A DNA stretch of 64,000 nucleotides from contig NZ_FTNT01000006.1 of the NCBI RefSeq assembly GCF_900156495.1, positions 1-64,000 on the forward strand. The letters are read 5' to 3'. A model generated the notes under the pieces. That model was given only the letters and a program-made list of their open reading frames with translations. It was not told where the DNA came from and did no database searches. This DNA is from Williamsia sterculiae. GTDB lineage: Bacteria; Actinomycetota; Actinomycetes; Mycobacteriales; Mycobacteriaceae. Positions 28,480 through 38,085 of this stretch are shown in pieces (the stretch's first letter is position 1; each line of letters starts with the position of its first letter). A program made the translations under genes and the position numbers.

Positions 28480-30280
28480 GCGGCGCCTTTGCCTTGGCCA
28501 CGTCGTCGACGTAACCGTCGTAGAAGTCGACGTAACCGTCTTGGCGGCCCGCCAGGACGTAGAGCTTGTCGTCGCCGACGTCGGAGTAACCCTGGTCGCG
28601 CAGCTCCACCTTGCGGGACTTGAAGGTGGACGTCTGCTCGAGCTCGTCGACGATGCGGACGAACAGTGGGATCGCGTAGCCGGGGAGCGAATCGTACAAC
28701 TCGGCGGCCAGCTTCTTCGGATCGAAGTTGTCACCGACGGTCACGGCGGCCATCCCGGCCTTGCCGTCGCTGCCCTCCACCCCCACGCCGTAGACCACCG
28801 ACTGGGAGACCTGGTCACCGGCGTCCAGCGCCCCCTCGACCTGGGTGGTGGCGACGTTCTCGCCCTTCCACCGGAAGGTGTCGCCGAGCCGATCGACGAA
28901 CGCCACGTGCCAGAACCCCTGATCGCGGACCAGGTCACCGGTGTTGAAGTAGGTGTCACCGTCCTTGAAGGCGTCGCGGATGACCTTCTTCTCGCTGGCC
29001 TCCGGGTCGGTGTACCCGTCGTAGGGGTTGCGATCGGTGATCTCGGAGATCAGCAGCCCTGCCTCACCCTTACGCGCCTCGGTCAGTCGTCCGTGGTCGT
29101 CGCGTTGGGGTTCACCGTCCTCGGTGTACCGAACCACCTTGTACGGCAACGGGCAGAAGCCGGCGGTGCGCTTGGCGTTGAACACGTTGATGAAGACCAG
29201 GTTGAGTTCGCTGGCCCCGTAGAACTCGATGATGCGGTCGATGCCGAAGCGGTCGCTGAAGGTGTCCCAGATCTCCGCGCGCATCCCGTTGCCGACCACC
29301 AGCCGCACGTCATGGGCACGGTCGGTGTCCTTCTCCGGCTGCGCGACCAGGTAACGGCAGAGCTCGCCGATGTAGCAGAACGCGGTGGCGCGGTTGAGGA
29401 TCACGTCGTCCCAGAACTTCGACGCGGAGAACTTGCGACCGATCGCCATACACGCGCCACCGGCCAGCACCGACGACAGGGAGACCGTCAGCGCGTTGTT
29501 GTGATACAGCGGCAGCGCGACGTACATGGTGTCGTGGGAATGGAGGCGCACACCCATCCCACCGATACCCGACATCGATTTCATCCACCGGAAGTGGCTC
29601 ATCACACTGGCCTTGGGCAGACCGGTGGTACCGGAGGTGAAGATGTAGAACGCCTTGGTCTTGGCGGGCAAGGTCGCGGTGACCGCGGGGTCGGAGTCGT
29701 CGAGCCCGGCCGACTGCTCGGCGAGTTGATCGAAGTCGCGCACCTCCGGCGGCAGGCTCGACTCCTCGACGGTGTCGAGTCCTTCCCGACAATCGGGGTC
29801 GAGCAGCAACGCCTTGGCCTCGAGCAGGGCGACGCTGTGGTCGAGCACCTCGCCGCGCTGGTTGTAGTTCAGCATGCCCGCCACCGCGCCGAGCTTGACC
29901 ACGGCCAGCATCGCGATCACCGCGCCAGGCGAGTTCTTGGCGAGGATGCCGACGACGTCGCCGACGCCCACGCCGAGTCGCGACAGCAGCGCGGCCTGCC
30001 GGTTGACCATCCGGTTGCACTCCCCGTAGCTGATCGAGGTGCCCTCGAATCGCAGGAACGGCCGCTCGGGGTGGCGACCCGCCGCCCGCTGGAACATCAG
30101 CCCGATCGTCTCCGCGGAGTCCGGTTTGCGCAGTACCAGACCCGGCGCGTTACGCACCATCGTCGCGGCGTCGGGCGCCATCTGGACCACGCCCCGAGCC
30201 ATGTCCAGCAGGCCGATCTTGGATGCGGATTCGTTACTCACCAACAGCTCCGTCGCTTTCACCTCGGGGTACGGGCGCAT
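28472..30280 (-). CDS. fadD6: Long-chain fatty-acid/very-long-chain acyl-CoA synthetase FadD6
   Basis: 602 residues. The AMP-binding motif is YIFTSGTTGLPKASVMSH; the second signature is GDLVRDQGFWHVAFVDRLGDTFRWKGENV, and EFYGASELN is the adenine-site region. The length and N-terminal MAPDAATMVRNAPGLVLRK segment place it in the FATP/FadD6-like group, often membrane-associated. It activates fatty acids as CoA esters. One base separates it from the upstream LOG gene, and its end overlaps folP2. Confidence 0.93.
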   Translation of the reverse strand: MRPYPEVKATELLVSNESASKIGLLDMARGVVQMAPDAATMVRNAPGLVLRKPDSAETIGLMFQRAAGRHPERPFLRFEGTSISYGECNRMVNRQAALLSRLGVGVGDVVGILAKNSPGAVIAMLAVVKLGAVAGMLNYNQRGEVLDHSVALLEAKALLLDPDCREGLDTVEESSLPPEVRDFDQLAEQSAGLDDSDPAVTATLPAKTKAFYIFTSGTTGLPKASVMSHFRWMKSMSGIGGMGVRLHSHDTMYVALPLYHNNALTVSLSSVLAGGACMAIGRKFSASKFWDDVILNRATAFCYIGELCRYLVAQPEKDTDRAHDVRLVVGNGMRAEIWDTFSDRFGIDRIIEFYGASELNLVFINVFNAKRTAGFCPLPYKVVRYTEDGEPQRDDHGRLTEARKGEAGLLISEITDRNPYDGYTDPEASEKKVIRDAFKDGDTYFNTGDLVRDQGFWHVAFVDRLGDTFRWKGENVATTQVEGALDAGDQVSQSVVYGVGVEGSDGKAGMAAVTVGDNFDPKKLAAELYDSLPGYAIPLFVRIVDELEQTSTFKSRKVELRDQGYSDVGDDKLYVLAGRQDGYVDFYDGYVDDVAKAKAPRG

Positions 30281-30281
30281 G

Positions 30282-30818
30282 CTACCGGGATTCGCAGAGC
30301 GATATGGCGTCGGTCACCGATTCGGTCCGCCGCAGCATCGACAGCCCTTGTGCGGAGACGAAACCCGACTCACGCAATCCCTCCAACCAGGTCAAGAGCG
30401 GGGTGTAGAAGCCGAACGGGTCCAGCAGCACAACGGGTTTCTGGTGCATCCCGAGCACTGCGCCGGTCCAGGTCTCGAAGAGCTCCTCGAGTGTCCCCAG
30501 TCCACCCGGCAGGGCGATGAAGGCGTCGGCGCGGTCGTCCATCAGTTGTTTGCGTTCGCGCATGGTGTCGGTCACCACCAGCTCGTCGGCGTCGGTGTCG
30601 GCGACCTCTCTGTGCACGAGCGCTTTCGGGATCACACCGACGGTGTGACCACCCGCGGCCCGCGTCGCCCTGGCCACCGCACCCATCATCGACACGTTTC
30701 CACCACCGGAGACGAGCTGATGCCCGGCCCGGGCGATCGCGGAGCCCACCTCGGCGGCGAGGTCGAGATGGCGTGGATCGGATACGCCCGATGCGCAGTA
30801 CACGCAGATGGCGGTCAC
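30282..30818 (-). CDS. LOG family protein (cytokinin riboside 5'-monophosphate phosphoribohydrolase type)
   Basis: 178 residues. The family motif PGGLGTLEELFE is intact and LVSGGGNVSMMG carries the phosphate-binding loop; MRERKQLM precedes it. Homologue of Rv1205, shown in M. tuberculosis to release cytokinin bases. It overlaps the upstream second LOG gene by ATGA and abuts fadD6. Confidence 0.92.
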   Translation of the reverse strand: MTAICVYCASGVSDPRHLDLAAEVGSAIARAGHQLVSGGGNVSMMGAVARATRAAGGHTVGVIPKALVHREVADTDADELVVTDTMRERKQLMDDRADAFIALPGGLGTLEELFETWTGAVLGMHQKPVVLLDPFGFYTPLLTWLEGLRESGFVSAQGLSMLRRTESVTDAISLCESR

Positions 30819-31621
30819 CGCGCGGTCTCGGACTCGTCCGCGATCCCGGACGGGGGAACGGCCGAACGCCCGGTGGCCGTGATGATGCGCAAGGTCTCCG
30901 CCACCGAGTCGGTGACGTGTAGCAGATCGAGGTCGGTCGACGCGATCTTGCCGGTGCCCGCCAGCCGATCGCGCATCCAGTCGATCAACCCGGCCCAGAA
31001 GTCGGATCCCAGCAGCACGATCGGGAACCGGGTCACCTTGCGGGTCTGGACCAGGGTCAACGCCTCGAACAATTCGTCGAGCGACCCGAAGCCACCGGGC
31101 AGGCAGACGAAAGCCTGCGCGTACTTCACGAACATCGTCTTACGCGCGAAGAAGTAACGGAAGTTGATGCCGAGGTCCACCCAGTCGTTGAGCGAGTTCT
31201 CGACCGGCAGTTCGATCCCCAGACCGATCGACTGACCACCCGCCTCGTGCGCGCCCCGGTTGGTGGCCTCCATCAGGCCCGGTCCGCCCCCGGTGATCAC
31301 CGCGTAGCCGGCGTCGGCCAACGCGGCGCCCAGTTCGACGCCCAGCCGGTATTCGGCGCTGTCGGGTGCGCTGCGCGCGGACCCGAACACCGTCACCGCC
31401 CGCGACACATCGGTGAGGGCCTCGAATCCGGCGACGAACTCCGACTGGATGCGCAGCACCCGCCACGGGTCGCGCTGCAACCGGTTCTGTTTTCGAGCCT
31501 CGTCGGACTGCTCGACGGTGTCGAGCAGGCTGCGGTCGGTGGTCAGCTCCGATCTCCCCGACACCCGGGTCGCGCCCACATAGCGAACGTCGTCGTGGTC
31601 GGGACGGGGTGTGCTGGCCAT
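30815..31621 (-). CDS. LOG-family Rossmann-fold nucleotide-binding protein, second copy
   Basis: 268 residues from ATG 31621. VFGSARSAPDSAEYRLG, VITGGGPGLMEATNRGAHE and PGGFGSLDELFEAL show the TIGR00730 fold, with Ser in place of the usual Thr in PGGxGT. An extra N-terminal region of about 75 residues has RKQNRLQRDPWRVLRIQSEF. It may be a paralogue with a different nucleotide substrate. It leads the LOG-LOG-fadD6-folP2-gpgS transcription unit; -10 TAGCGT (minus strand, 31629-31634) is 7 bases before the ATG. Confidence 0.87.
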   Translation of the reverse strand: MASTPRPDHDDVRYVGATRVSGRSELTTDRSLLDTVEQSDEARKQNRLQRDPWRVLRIQSEFVAGFEALTDVSRAVTVFGSARSAPDSAEYRLGVELGAALADAGYAVITGGGPGLMEATNRGAHEAGGQSIGLGIELPVENSLNDWVDLGINFRYFFARKTMFVKYAQAFVCLPGGFGSLDELFEALTLVQTRKVTRFPIVLLGSDFWAGLIDWMRDRLAGTGKIASTDLDLLHVTDSVAETLRIITATGRSAVPPSGIADESETAR

Positions 31622-31628
31622 GTCGGCC

Positions 31629-31634
31629 ACGCTA
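31629..31634 (-). promoter_or_regulatory. -10 element of the LOG-fadD6-folP2-gpgS unit
   Basis: TAGCGT on the minus strand, 7 bases before ATG 31621; leaderless arrangement. Confidence 0.5.
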
Positions 31635-31658
31635 GCAACGGCGCTCCGACGAGGGGCT

Positions 31659-32777
31659 TCACGCGGTACCCGACAGGTAACGACGCAGGATGTCGGCGAC
31701 CTCGGTGATCTGGGCGACGGGCACCCGTTCGTCACGGCGGTGCGCCAGGTTGGGGTCACCGGGGCCGAGGTTCACCGCCGGGATCCCCAGCGCGGAGAAC
31801 CGGGACACGTCCGTCCAGCCGTACTTGGCCCGGAACCGCCCCCCTGCCGCCGAGACGAGTTGCGCGGCAGCCGGATCGCCGAGACCGGGCAGGGCACCCG
31901 GGGCGGCGTCGGTGACCTCGAGGGTCACCGAACCGTCACCGACGGGCCCGGCGAACACGTCCCGCACGTGATCGATCGCCTGCTCGACGCTGCGGTCCGG
32001 GGCGAAGCGGAAGTTGACGTCCACCGAGGCGGCGTCCGGGATGACATTGCCGGCAACCCCGCCGTCGATGCGCACCGCCGAGAGCCCCTCCCGGTACACG
32101 CAGCCGTCGATGTCGACGTCGCGAGGCGTGTAGGCGGTCAGAGCGGCGAGCACACGGGAGAGTTTGTGCACGGCGTTGTCACCCATCCAGGACCGCGCCG
32201 AATGCGATCGGACACCCGATGCGGACAGGCGTACCCGCAGCGTGCCCTGACACCCGGCCTCGATCTGCGCCGCGGTGGGTTCTCCCAGGATCGCGACGTC
32301 GCCGCGCAACCAGTCCGGCAGCTCGCGCTCGACGAACCCGAGCCCATTCGCGTCGGCGGTGATCTCCTCGCAGTCATAAAAAACCAGGGTGACGTCGTGG
32401 GTCAGATCGGTGGGGTCCGTGGACGCGATGAGGTGCAGGAACACCGCGTCACCGGATTTCATGTCGACGGTGCCGCAGCCGTGCAACACGTCGCCCTCCG
32501 GCCCGTCCGGCTCGCGACGACCGGGGACGTTGTCGGCGATGGGAACCGTGTCGAGGTGACCGGCCAGGATCACCCGGCTGGGTCGCCCGAGGTCGGTGCG
32601 GGCCAGCACCCGATTACCGTGACGCAGCACCTCGAGGTGGGGCACCTGAGCACGCAGTGCGGTCTCCACGGCGTCGGCGATCACCATCTCGTCACGTGAT
32701 TCGCTCGGGATGTCGATCAGCGCGGCGGTCAGTTCGATGGGATCGGAACGCAGATCGAGGGTCGGGGTGATGTGCAC
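31659..32777 (-). CDS. dapE: Succinyl-diaminopimelate desuccinylase
   Basis: 372 residues from GTG 32777. Zinc-binding motifs are [19 protein letters not shown] and [33 protein letters not shown] belongs to the dimerisation region. It removes succinate from N-succinyl-LL-diaminopimelate in the lysine/peptidoglycan pathway. Divergent dapD encodes the succinylase two steps earlier. -10 TACGGT (minus strand, 32784-32789) is 6 bases before the GTG. Confidence 0.95.
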   Translation of the reverse strand: MHITPTLDLRSDPIELTAALIDIPSESRDEMVIADAVETALRAQVPHLEVLRHGNRVLARTDLGRPSRVILAGHLDTVPIADNVPGRREPDGPEGDVLHGCGTVDMKSGDAVFLHLIASTDPTDLTHDVTLVFYDCEEITADANGLGFVERELPDWLRGDVAILGEPTAAQIEAGCQGTLRVRLSASGVRSHSARSWMGDNAVHKLSRVLAALTAYTPRDVDIDGCVYREGLSAVRIDGGVAGNVIPDAASVDVNFRFAPDRSVEQAIDHVRDVFAGPVGDGSVTLEVTDAAPGALPGLGDPAAAQLVSAAGGRFRAKYGWTDVSRFSALGIPAVNLGPGDPNLAHRRDERVPVAQITEVADILRRYLSGTA

Positions 32778-32783
32778 GCATCA

Positions 32784-32789
32784 ACCGTA
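32784..32789 (-). promoter_or_regulatory. -10 element of dapE
   Basis: TACGGT on the minus strand, 6 bases before GTG 32777; leaderless arrangement. Confidence 0.45.
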
Positions 32790-32810
32790 GGGTGCGCCGG
32801 GACCGCTGCG

Positions 32811-32816
32811 TAGACT
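32811..32816 (+). promoter_or_regulatory. -10 element of dapD
   Basis: TAGACT, 7 bases before GTG 32824. The dapE and dapD -10 boxes face away from each other within 35 bases, so the two promoters probably compete or share control. Confidence 0.5.
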
Positions 32817-32823
32817 CACCCGC

Positions 32824-33780
32824 GTGACAGAGACGACAGGCGCTTTCGCGACCGGGCTGGCCACCATCTCCGACGGCGGTCAGGTCCTCGACACCTGGTA
32901 CCCGAACCCGGAGGTCGGCGTGGCCGACGATTCCGGGACCGTGGAGCTCCACGACGACGACGTTCCCGAACAGTTCCGCGTGGCGGTGGGATCCGATGCC
33001 GACCGTGGGGTCCGGGTGGTCGCGGTGCGCACCACCATCTCCGACCTGTCGGCACAGCCGGTCGACACCCACGACGTCTACCTGCGGCTACATCTGTTGT
33101 CGCATCGGTACGCGGCTCCGCACGCGCTGAACCTCGAGGGCGTCTTCGGCCTGTTGGCCAACGTGGTCTGGACCAGCGCCGGGCCGTGTGCGATCGAGGA
33201 CTTCGAGACCACCCGGATCCGGTTGCGCGCTCGTGGACCCGTGACCGTGTTCGGGGTGGACAAGTTTCCGCGGATGGTCGACTACGTGGTTCCCACCGGA
33301 GTCCGCATCGCCGACGCCGACCGGGTACGACTGGGTGCCCACCTGGCCGCGGGCACCACGGTGATGCACGAGGGCTTCGTGAACTACAACGCCGGCACGC
33401 TGGGGACGTCGATGGTCGAGGGCCGGGTCTCCGCAGGCGTGGTGGTGGGCGACGGCACCGACGTCGGCGGCGGCGCGTCGATCATGGGCACCCTGTCCGG
33501 TGGAGGCAAAGAGGTCATCTCCCTGGGCGAACGCTGCCTGCTGGGCGCGAACTCCGGCTGCGGGATCTCCCTCGGCGACGACTGCGTGATCGAGGCAGGC
33601 CTCTACGTGACCGCGGGCACCAAGGTCACCGGTCCGGACGGCACCACCGCCAAGGCGGGGACGCTGTCGGGCACGTCGAACCTGCTGTTCCGCCGCAACA
33701 GCATCAGCGGGGCCGTCGAGGTGGTCCCCTGGAAGGGCGGAGGCGTGGAACTGAACGCCGCCCTGCACGCGAACGACTGA
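32824..33780 (+). CDS. dapD: Tetrahydrodipicolinate N-succinyltransferase
   Basis: 318 residues of the actinobacterial DapD type. The C-terminal part forms a left-handed beta-helix with hexapeptide repeats ([31 protein letters not shown]). It succinylates tetrahydrodipicolinate using succinyl-CoA. It is divergent from dapE and convergent with dapC, so three enzymes of the succinylase branch of diaminopimelate synthesis sit side by side. Confidence 0.95.
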   Translation: MTETTGAFATGLATISDGGQVLDTWYPNPEVGVADDSGTVELHDDDVPEQFRVAVGSDADRGVRVVAVRTTISDLSAQPVDTHDVYLRLHLLSHRYAAPHALNLEGVFGLLANVVWTSAGPCAIEDFETTRIRLRARGPVTVFGVDKFPRMVDYVVPTGVRIADADRVRLGAHLAAGTTVMHEGFVNYNAGTLGTSMVEGRVSAGVVVGDGTDVGGGASIMGTLSGGGKEVISLGERCLLGANSGCGISLGDDCVIEAGLYVTAGTKVTGPDGTTAKAGTLSGTSNLLFRRNSISGAVEVVPWKGGGVELNAALHAND

Positions 33781-33799
33781 CCGGTCCGCGCCGTCAGTC
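33775..33799. terminator. Inverted repeat over convergent dapD/dapC stop codons
   Basis: GACTGAC (33775-33781) and GTCAGTC (33793-33799) can pair in either transcript. Each arm contains a TGA stop of one gene. There is no T-run; function as a terminator is inferred. Confidence 0.35.
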
Positions 33800-34927
33800 C
33801 GGGGCGGCCGCGGCCAGTCGGGCCGCGGCGGCCGCGATCCGCTCGTCGGTGGCGGTGAGGGCGAAACGCACGTGCTGTCCGGCGGTCGGGCCGTAGAAGT
33901 CGCCCGGTGCCACCAGGATGCCCAGGTCGGCAAGCCACGCGACGGTGTCGCGGCAGGGTTCGCCGCGCGTCGCCCACAGATAGAGCCCCGCTTCCGACCG
34001 ATCCACCCGGAATCCGGCGTGCCGCAGGGCGGTGTGCAGCACCACCCGGCGCGATCGGTAGCGCTCCCGCTGCACGTCGACGTGCTCGTCGTCGGCGAGC
34101 GCCGCGGTCATGGCCGCCTGGACCGGGTACGGCACGATGTGACCCGCGTGTTTGCGTACGGCCAGCAATTCGGCGACGAGTGCGGGGTCACCGGCCAGGA
34201 AGCCGGCGCGGTAGGAGGCCAGGTTGGAGATCTTGGACAATGAGTGCACCGCCAGCAGACCGGTGAGGTCGCCGTCGGTGACGCGCGGGTCGAGGATCGA
34301 CGCTGCCTCGCCCTCCCAGGTCAGCCCCAGGTAGCACTCGTCGGACACCACGATCACACCACGCTCTCGAGCCCACGTGATCACCGTGCGCAGGTGGTCG
34401 ATGCCGAGCACCGTCCCGGTGGGATTCGACGGCGAGTTCAGGAAGATCAACCGCGGGTTGGTCGACCCGAGCGCGCCCACCGAATCGGCACGGACCGCGG
34501 TGGCCCCCGCCAACAGCGCCGCGACCTCGTAGGTCGGGTAGGCGATCTCCGGGATGACCACCGTGTCACCGGGGCCGAGACCCAGTTCGCCGACGATCCC
34601 GGCGATGGCCTCCTTGGTGCCGATGACCGGCAGGATCGCGTGTTCGTCGACGCCCGCGACGCCGTATCGGCGACTCAGCGCAGCCGCCGCTGCGGAACGC
34701 AGTTCGGCAGTGCCCAGGGTGGTCGGGTAACCGGGAAATCCGGACGCGGCGTACAGCGCGTCACGGATCAGCGGGTCCACCTCGTCGACCGGGGTGCCCA
34801 CCGACAGGTCGACGATCCCGTCCGGGTGCCCGGCGGCCCGACGCTTGTCGTCGGCCAACGAATCCCACGGGAAGTCGGGCAGCGAGGCGCTGACGCGACG
34901 ACCCGTCCCCCGCGCGCGTGCTGTCAC
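33794..34927 (-). CDS. dapC: Succinyldiaminopimelate transaminase
   Basis: 377 residues from GTG 34927, overlapping the ferredoxin stop (GTGA). A fold-type I aminotransferase: NSPSNPTGTVLG, VVSDECYLGL and the PLP lysine in SLSKISNLASYRAGF. It makes N-succinyl-diaminopimelate from the keto precursor with glutamate. The family (Rv1178-like) and the neighbouring dapD/dapE support this substrate. A second possible start is GTG 34894. Confidence 0.92.
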   Translation of the reverse strand: MTARARGTGRRVSASLPDFPWDSLADDKRRAAGHPDGIVDLSVGTPVDEVDPLIRDALYAASGFPGYPTTLGTAELRSAAAAALSRRYGVAGVDEHAILPVIGTKEAIAGIVGELGLGPGDTVVIPEIAYPTYEVAALLAGATAVRADSVGALGSTNPRLIFLNSPSNPTGTVLGIDHLRTVITWARERGVIVVSDECYLGLTWEGEAASILDPRVTDGDLTGLLAVHSLSKISNLASYRAGFLAGDPALVAELLAVRKHAGHIVPYPVQAAMTAALADDEHVDVQRERYRSRRVVLHTALRHAGFRVDRSEAGLYLWATRGEPCRDTVAWLADLGILVAPGDFYGPTAGQHVRFALTATDERIAAAAARLAAAAPD

Positions 34928-35250
34928 TCTTCGGTGTTCATGGGCGGCAGCCCCTTGATGAACGCGGGGTCGGCCGCGGTGGTGCCGACCTTGCTTGCAC
35001 CTCCTGGCGACCCGAGGTCGTCGAAGAAGTCGACGTTGGCGGCAACATAGGGTTCCCACTCGTCGGGCACATCATCCTCGTAGAAGATCGCCTCGACCGG
35101 GCACACCGGCTCGCAGGCACCACAGTCGACGCATTCGTCGGGCTGGATGTAGAGCATCCGCTCGCCCTCGTAAATGCAGTCGACCGGGCATTCCTCCACA
35201 CAAGCCTTGTCCAGCACGTCCACACAGGGCTCGGCGATGATGTAGGTCAC
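34924..35250 (-). CDS. fdxC: Seven-iron ferredoxin
   Basis: 108 residues from GTG 35250, AAGGAG upstream. Cysteines at 9, 17, 21, 25 and 40, 43, 46, 50 bind one 3Fe-4S and one 4Fe-4S cluster, as in mycobacterial FdxC/FdxA. It is a low-potential electron carrier, probably partner to cytochrome P450s or other oxidoreductases. The pairing with a dapC-type gene matches Rv1177-Rv1178. Confidence 0.95.
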   Translation of the reverse strand: MTYIIAEPCVDVLDKACVEECPVDCIYEGERMLYIQPDECVDCGACEPVCPVEAIFYEDDVPDEWEPYVAANVDFFDDLGSPGGASKVGTTAADPAFIKGLPPMNTEE

Positions 35251-35456
35251 CAACCACTCCTTCGATTCCGCACGCGCCCGTCGGCACGTTGGCTTCCGCG
35301 TCGCGATGCGGGCTGAGCACACGACGCGGACGGACACCCCGCAGGGCACCCACTTCGACCAGCCCAGTATCCCGCCCTGTCGCCGTCGGACGAAATCGGG
35401 GTGTCGGGTCTCGACGTCGGCCTGCGGAGTGCGCCCCCTCGGGAGACCATGCGGGG

Positions 35457-36821
35457 ATGCACATCCTCATCGGCGTCATCGGTCTCGTGGTCTTCCTGGT
35501 CCTCGCCTGGGCACCCAGCACCAACCGCGCGTTGTTGCTCGCGAAACTGCCGTGGGTGGCGCTGTTGCTCGCCATCGAGTTCGTGCTGGCGCTGGTGATG
35601 CTGAAGACCGGGGTGGGCGAGAGCATCGTGAACGGCATCAGCAGCGCGTTCACCCGGCTCCTCCAGTATGCCGGCGACGGCACGAAGTTCGTCTTCGGCG
35701 ATCTGATGACGGTCGGCGCCGACAGCGACACCGGTGCCCCGTTCCTGCTCACCGTGTTGATGCCGATCGTGTTCATCTCGGCGTTGATCGGCATCCTGCA
35801 GTACATCGGGGTACTGCCGCTGATCATCAAGTACCTCGGCCTGCTGCTGTCCAAGGTCAACGGGCTGGGGGAACTGGAGTCGTACAACGCGGTGGCCTCG
35901 GCCCTGCTCGGTCAGTCCGAGGTCTTCATCTCGGTGAAGAAGCTGCTCCCGCACATCCCCCCGCAGCGCATGTACACCCTCGCCGCGTCCGCCATGTCGA
36001 CGGTGTCGGCGTCGATCCTGGGTGCCTACATCCAGCTGATCGAACCGCGGTACGTGATCGCGGCGATCCTGCTCAACCTGTTCGGCGCGTTCATCGTGGT
36101 GTCGTTGCTCAATCCGTACACGGTGACCAGGGAGGAGGACGCGGCCCTGCTCGCCGCGGGCGCCGAGACGGTGACGGCAGCCGAGCAGCAGGGCGACGGC
36201 CCGGTGACGGGACCGGCGCAGCAGGTCGCGGCGGTGCCGGTGGCGGACGAGGAGCTCGGCCGGCCGACACTGTACGACCGCTGGACGCGGCTGCTGCGAT
36301 TACCCGCCTCCGCCCGCACAGGGAAGCGGCAGTCGTTCTTCGAGATGTTGGCGGAGTACATCTTGGACGGCTTCAAGGTCGCCATCACGGTCGCGGCGAT
36401 GCTGATCGGTTTCATCGCGCTGATCTCCCTGCTCAACGGAATCTTCTCCGGCCTGTTCCATGGCACGACGTTCCAGGACGTCCTGGGGCACGTGTTCTCG
36501 CCGCTGGCGTATCTCACGGGCATCCCGTGGCACGAGTGTGTGCGGGCGGGTGAGTTCATGGCGACCAAGCTCGTCACCAACGAGGTGGTTGCCATGACGC
36601 AGTTGCGATCCGCCTCGGATCTCTCGCCACGCACCACGGCGATCGTGTCCACCTTCCTGGTGTCGTTCGCCAACTTCTCGTCGATCGGCATCATCGCGGG
36701 CGCCGTCCGCAGCCTGGACGGGATGCAGGGTCGGGCGGTCGCACGTTTCGGTCTGCGGCTGCTCTACGGCGCCACCCTGGTCAGTTTCATCAGTGCGACC
36801 ATCGTCGGGCTGATCAGCTGA
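35457..36821 (+). CDS. NupC-type concentrative nucleoside transporter
   Basis: 454 residues, strongly hydrophobic. Segments typical of the CNT family are VLMPIVFISALIGILQYIGVLPLIIKYLG, LGQSEVFISVKKLLP, GEFMATKLVTNEVVAM and SFANFSSIGIIAGAV. It imports nucleosides with H+ or Na+. A charged insert of about 60 residues (roughly 220-285, rich in Ala, Glu, Gln) lies on one side of the membrane between the core halves and is not part of the standard fold. The start is ATG 35457. It is divergent from the ferredoxin gene. Confidence 0.9.
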   Translation: MHILIGVIGLVVFLVLAWAPSTNRALLLAKLPWVALLLAIEFVLALVMLKTGVGESIVNGISSAFTRLLQYAGDGTKFVFGDLMTVGADSDTGAPFLLTVLMPIVFISALIGILQYIGVLPLIIKYLGLLLSKVNGLGELESYNAVASALLGQSEVFISVKKLLPHIPPQRMYTLAASAMSTVSASILGAYIQLIEPRYVIAAILLNLFGAFIVVSLLNPYTVTREEDAALLAAGAETVTAAEQQGDGPVTGPAQQVAAVPVADEELGRPTLYDRWTRLLRLPASARTGKRQSFFEMLAEYILDGFKVAITVAAMLIGFIALISLLNGIFSGLFHGTTFQDVLGHVFSPLAYLTGIPWHECVRAGEFMATKLVTNEVVAMTQLRSASDLSPRTTAIVSTFLVSFANFSSIGIIAGAVRSLDGMQGRAVARFGLRLLYGATLVSFISATIVGLIS

Positions 36822-36842
36822 CTCTCTGACCTGCGCAGAGAG
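36822..36842 (+). terminator. Hairpin after the nucleoside transporter gene
   Basis: CTCTCTG and CAGAGAG pair around a 7-base loop immediately after the stop, followed by GGGTTTC. A weak terminator candidate without a proper T-run. Confidence 0.4.
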
Positions 36843-37020
36843 GGGTTTCGGATCGGGGTGACCGTAATCCTCGACCGATCCATCGCTGTTCACCACAGTG
36901 GACCGGGTGAGCACATCTTGCGATGGAGCCGAGCAGGCGATGACGGTCGAACGGGGACCGGCGGGGAGTTGTTGTCGGCGGATCTGACCCGACCCCACCC
37001 CTTCGTCCCGGAGTTCCCAC

Positions 37021-37584
37021 ATGACCTCGACGCTGAGTCGCCCGACCACCACCGCTCCCACCCGGCCCCGTCTGGACACCCGTTCGCGGGGTGCGCTGCC
37101 CACGCGCTTCCGACTCCCCGACCTGCTCCGCATCACCGACCAGGGTGCGGCCGACGTGATAGACGGTCACTACGACCGTCTGCTCCCCGACCACTGGGAT
37201 CGGGAGACGCGGTGGTCGACGCGTCTGCACTCCGATGACGATCTCGACCTGTGGTTGATCAGCTGGACTCCCGACGAATCGACCGAACTGCACGATCATG
37301 CCGGGTCGTTGGGCGCGCTGACCGTCCTCTCCGGGTCGTTGGTGGAGTATCGGTGGACCGGTGAGGATCTGCGCGCCCGGACCCTCGACGAGGGTGATCA
37401 GGGTGCGTTCGGGCTGGGGTGGGTGCACGATGTGATGCGCAACCCCGCCAGTCCGATCACCTCGGAACCGACGCTGAGCGTGCACGCCTACTCGCCGCCG
37501 CTGACGGCGATGTCGTACTACGAGGTGACCGATCACCAGTCGTTGCGGCGGACCAGCACCGTCCTGACGGACGTACCGGAATGA
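37021..37584 (+). CDS. Cysteine dioxygenase family protein
   Basis: 187 residues, cupin fold. The iron ligands are visible as His91 and His93 in ELHDHAGSLGALTVLSG and His136 in GWVHDVM. It should oxidise cysteine (or a related thiol such as 3-mercaptopropionate) to the sulfinate. It overlaps the rhodanese-like gene by ATGA, a common pairing in actinobacteria for thiol breakdown and sulfur transfer. About 200 bases upstream separate it from the nucleoside transporter gene; I saw no cysteine-rich leader peptide there. Confidence 0.9.
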   Translation: MTSTLSRPTTTAPTRPRLDTRSRGALPTRFRLPDLLRITDQGAADVIDGHYDRLLPDHWDRETRWSTRLHSDDDLDLWLISWTPDESTELHDHAGSLGALTVLSGSLVEYRWTGEDLRARTLDEGDQGAFGLGWVHDVMRNPASPITSEPTLSVHAYSPPLTAMSYYEVTDHQSLRRTSTVLTDVPE

Positions 37585-38012
37585 CCACACCGTTCGGAGC
37601 CCTCATGACCACCATCGACGACGTCCTGCAAACGGCGCGTGACCAGTACGAGCGACTCGACGCGGCCGCGGTGACCGGTGAGGTCGCCGGTGGCGCCGTC
37701 CTGGTGGACATCCGGCCCGCCGCGCAGCGCGCCGCCGAAGGCGACGTGGACGGTGCTCTGGTGATCGAACGCAACGTATTGGAGTGGCGCTGCGACCCGT
37801 CCAGCGACGCACGCATTCCGGAGGCCGTCGATCACGACGTGCGGTGGATCGTGTTGTGTTCGGAGGGTTACACCTCCAGCCTGGCCGCGGCGGCCCTGCA
37901 CCAGCTGGGTCTGCATCGCGCCACCGATGTCGTCGGCGGCTACCACGCCCTCACCGACGTCCTCGGCCCCCGACCGTCGGTTCCCGCACGGCGCGGGGCG
38001 CCACGCGTCTAG
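37581..38012 (+). CDS. Rhodanese-like sulfurtransferase
   Basis: 143 residues, single rhodanese domain. The likely catalytic Cys93 lies in the loop VLCSEGYTSSLAA, and VLVDIRPAAQR is the conserved first motif. It probably handles persulfide or sulfite products from the coupled cysteine dioxygenase. ATG 37581 shares four bases with the upstream stop; ATG 37605 is another start. Confidence 0.88.
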   Translation: MTTPFGALMTTIDDVLQTARDQYERLDAAAVTGEVAGGAVLVDIRPAAQRAAEGDVDGALVIERNVLEWRCDPSSDARIPEAVDHDVRWIVLCSEGYTSSLAAAALHQLGLHRATDVVGGYHALTDVLGPRPSVPARRGAPRV

Positions 38013-38073
38013 CGCCATGTGAATCGGCACCGCGCGCCTCCGTACGACTTCTTTGCAGAACACGGTGCCTAGT

Positions 38074-38079
38074 TACACT
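38074..38079 (+). promoter_or_regulatory. -10 element of the TetR gene at 38086
   Basis: TACACT, 6 bases before GTG 38086, with TTGCAG (38053-38058) as a possible -35. Confidence 0.5.
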
Positions 38080-38085
38080 GCTGAG

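Noticed and set aside
28385-30520. A 711-codon plus-strand frame antisense to fadD6
   Set aside because: The composition (Val, Arg, Gly, Asp, His-rich) is that of an antisense shadow; fadD6 on the other strand is unambiguous.
36822-37020. A cysteine-rich leader peptide before the cysteine dioxygenase gene
   Set aside because: No short frame with consecutive Cys codons was found in the gap.
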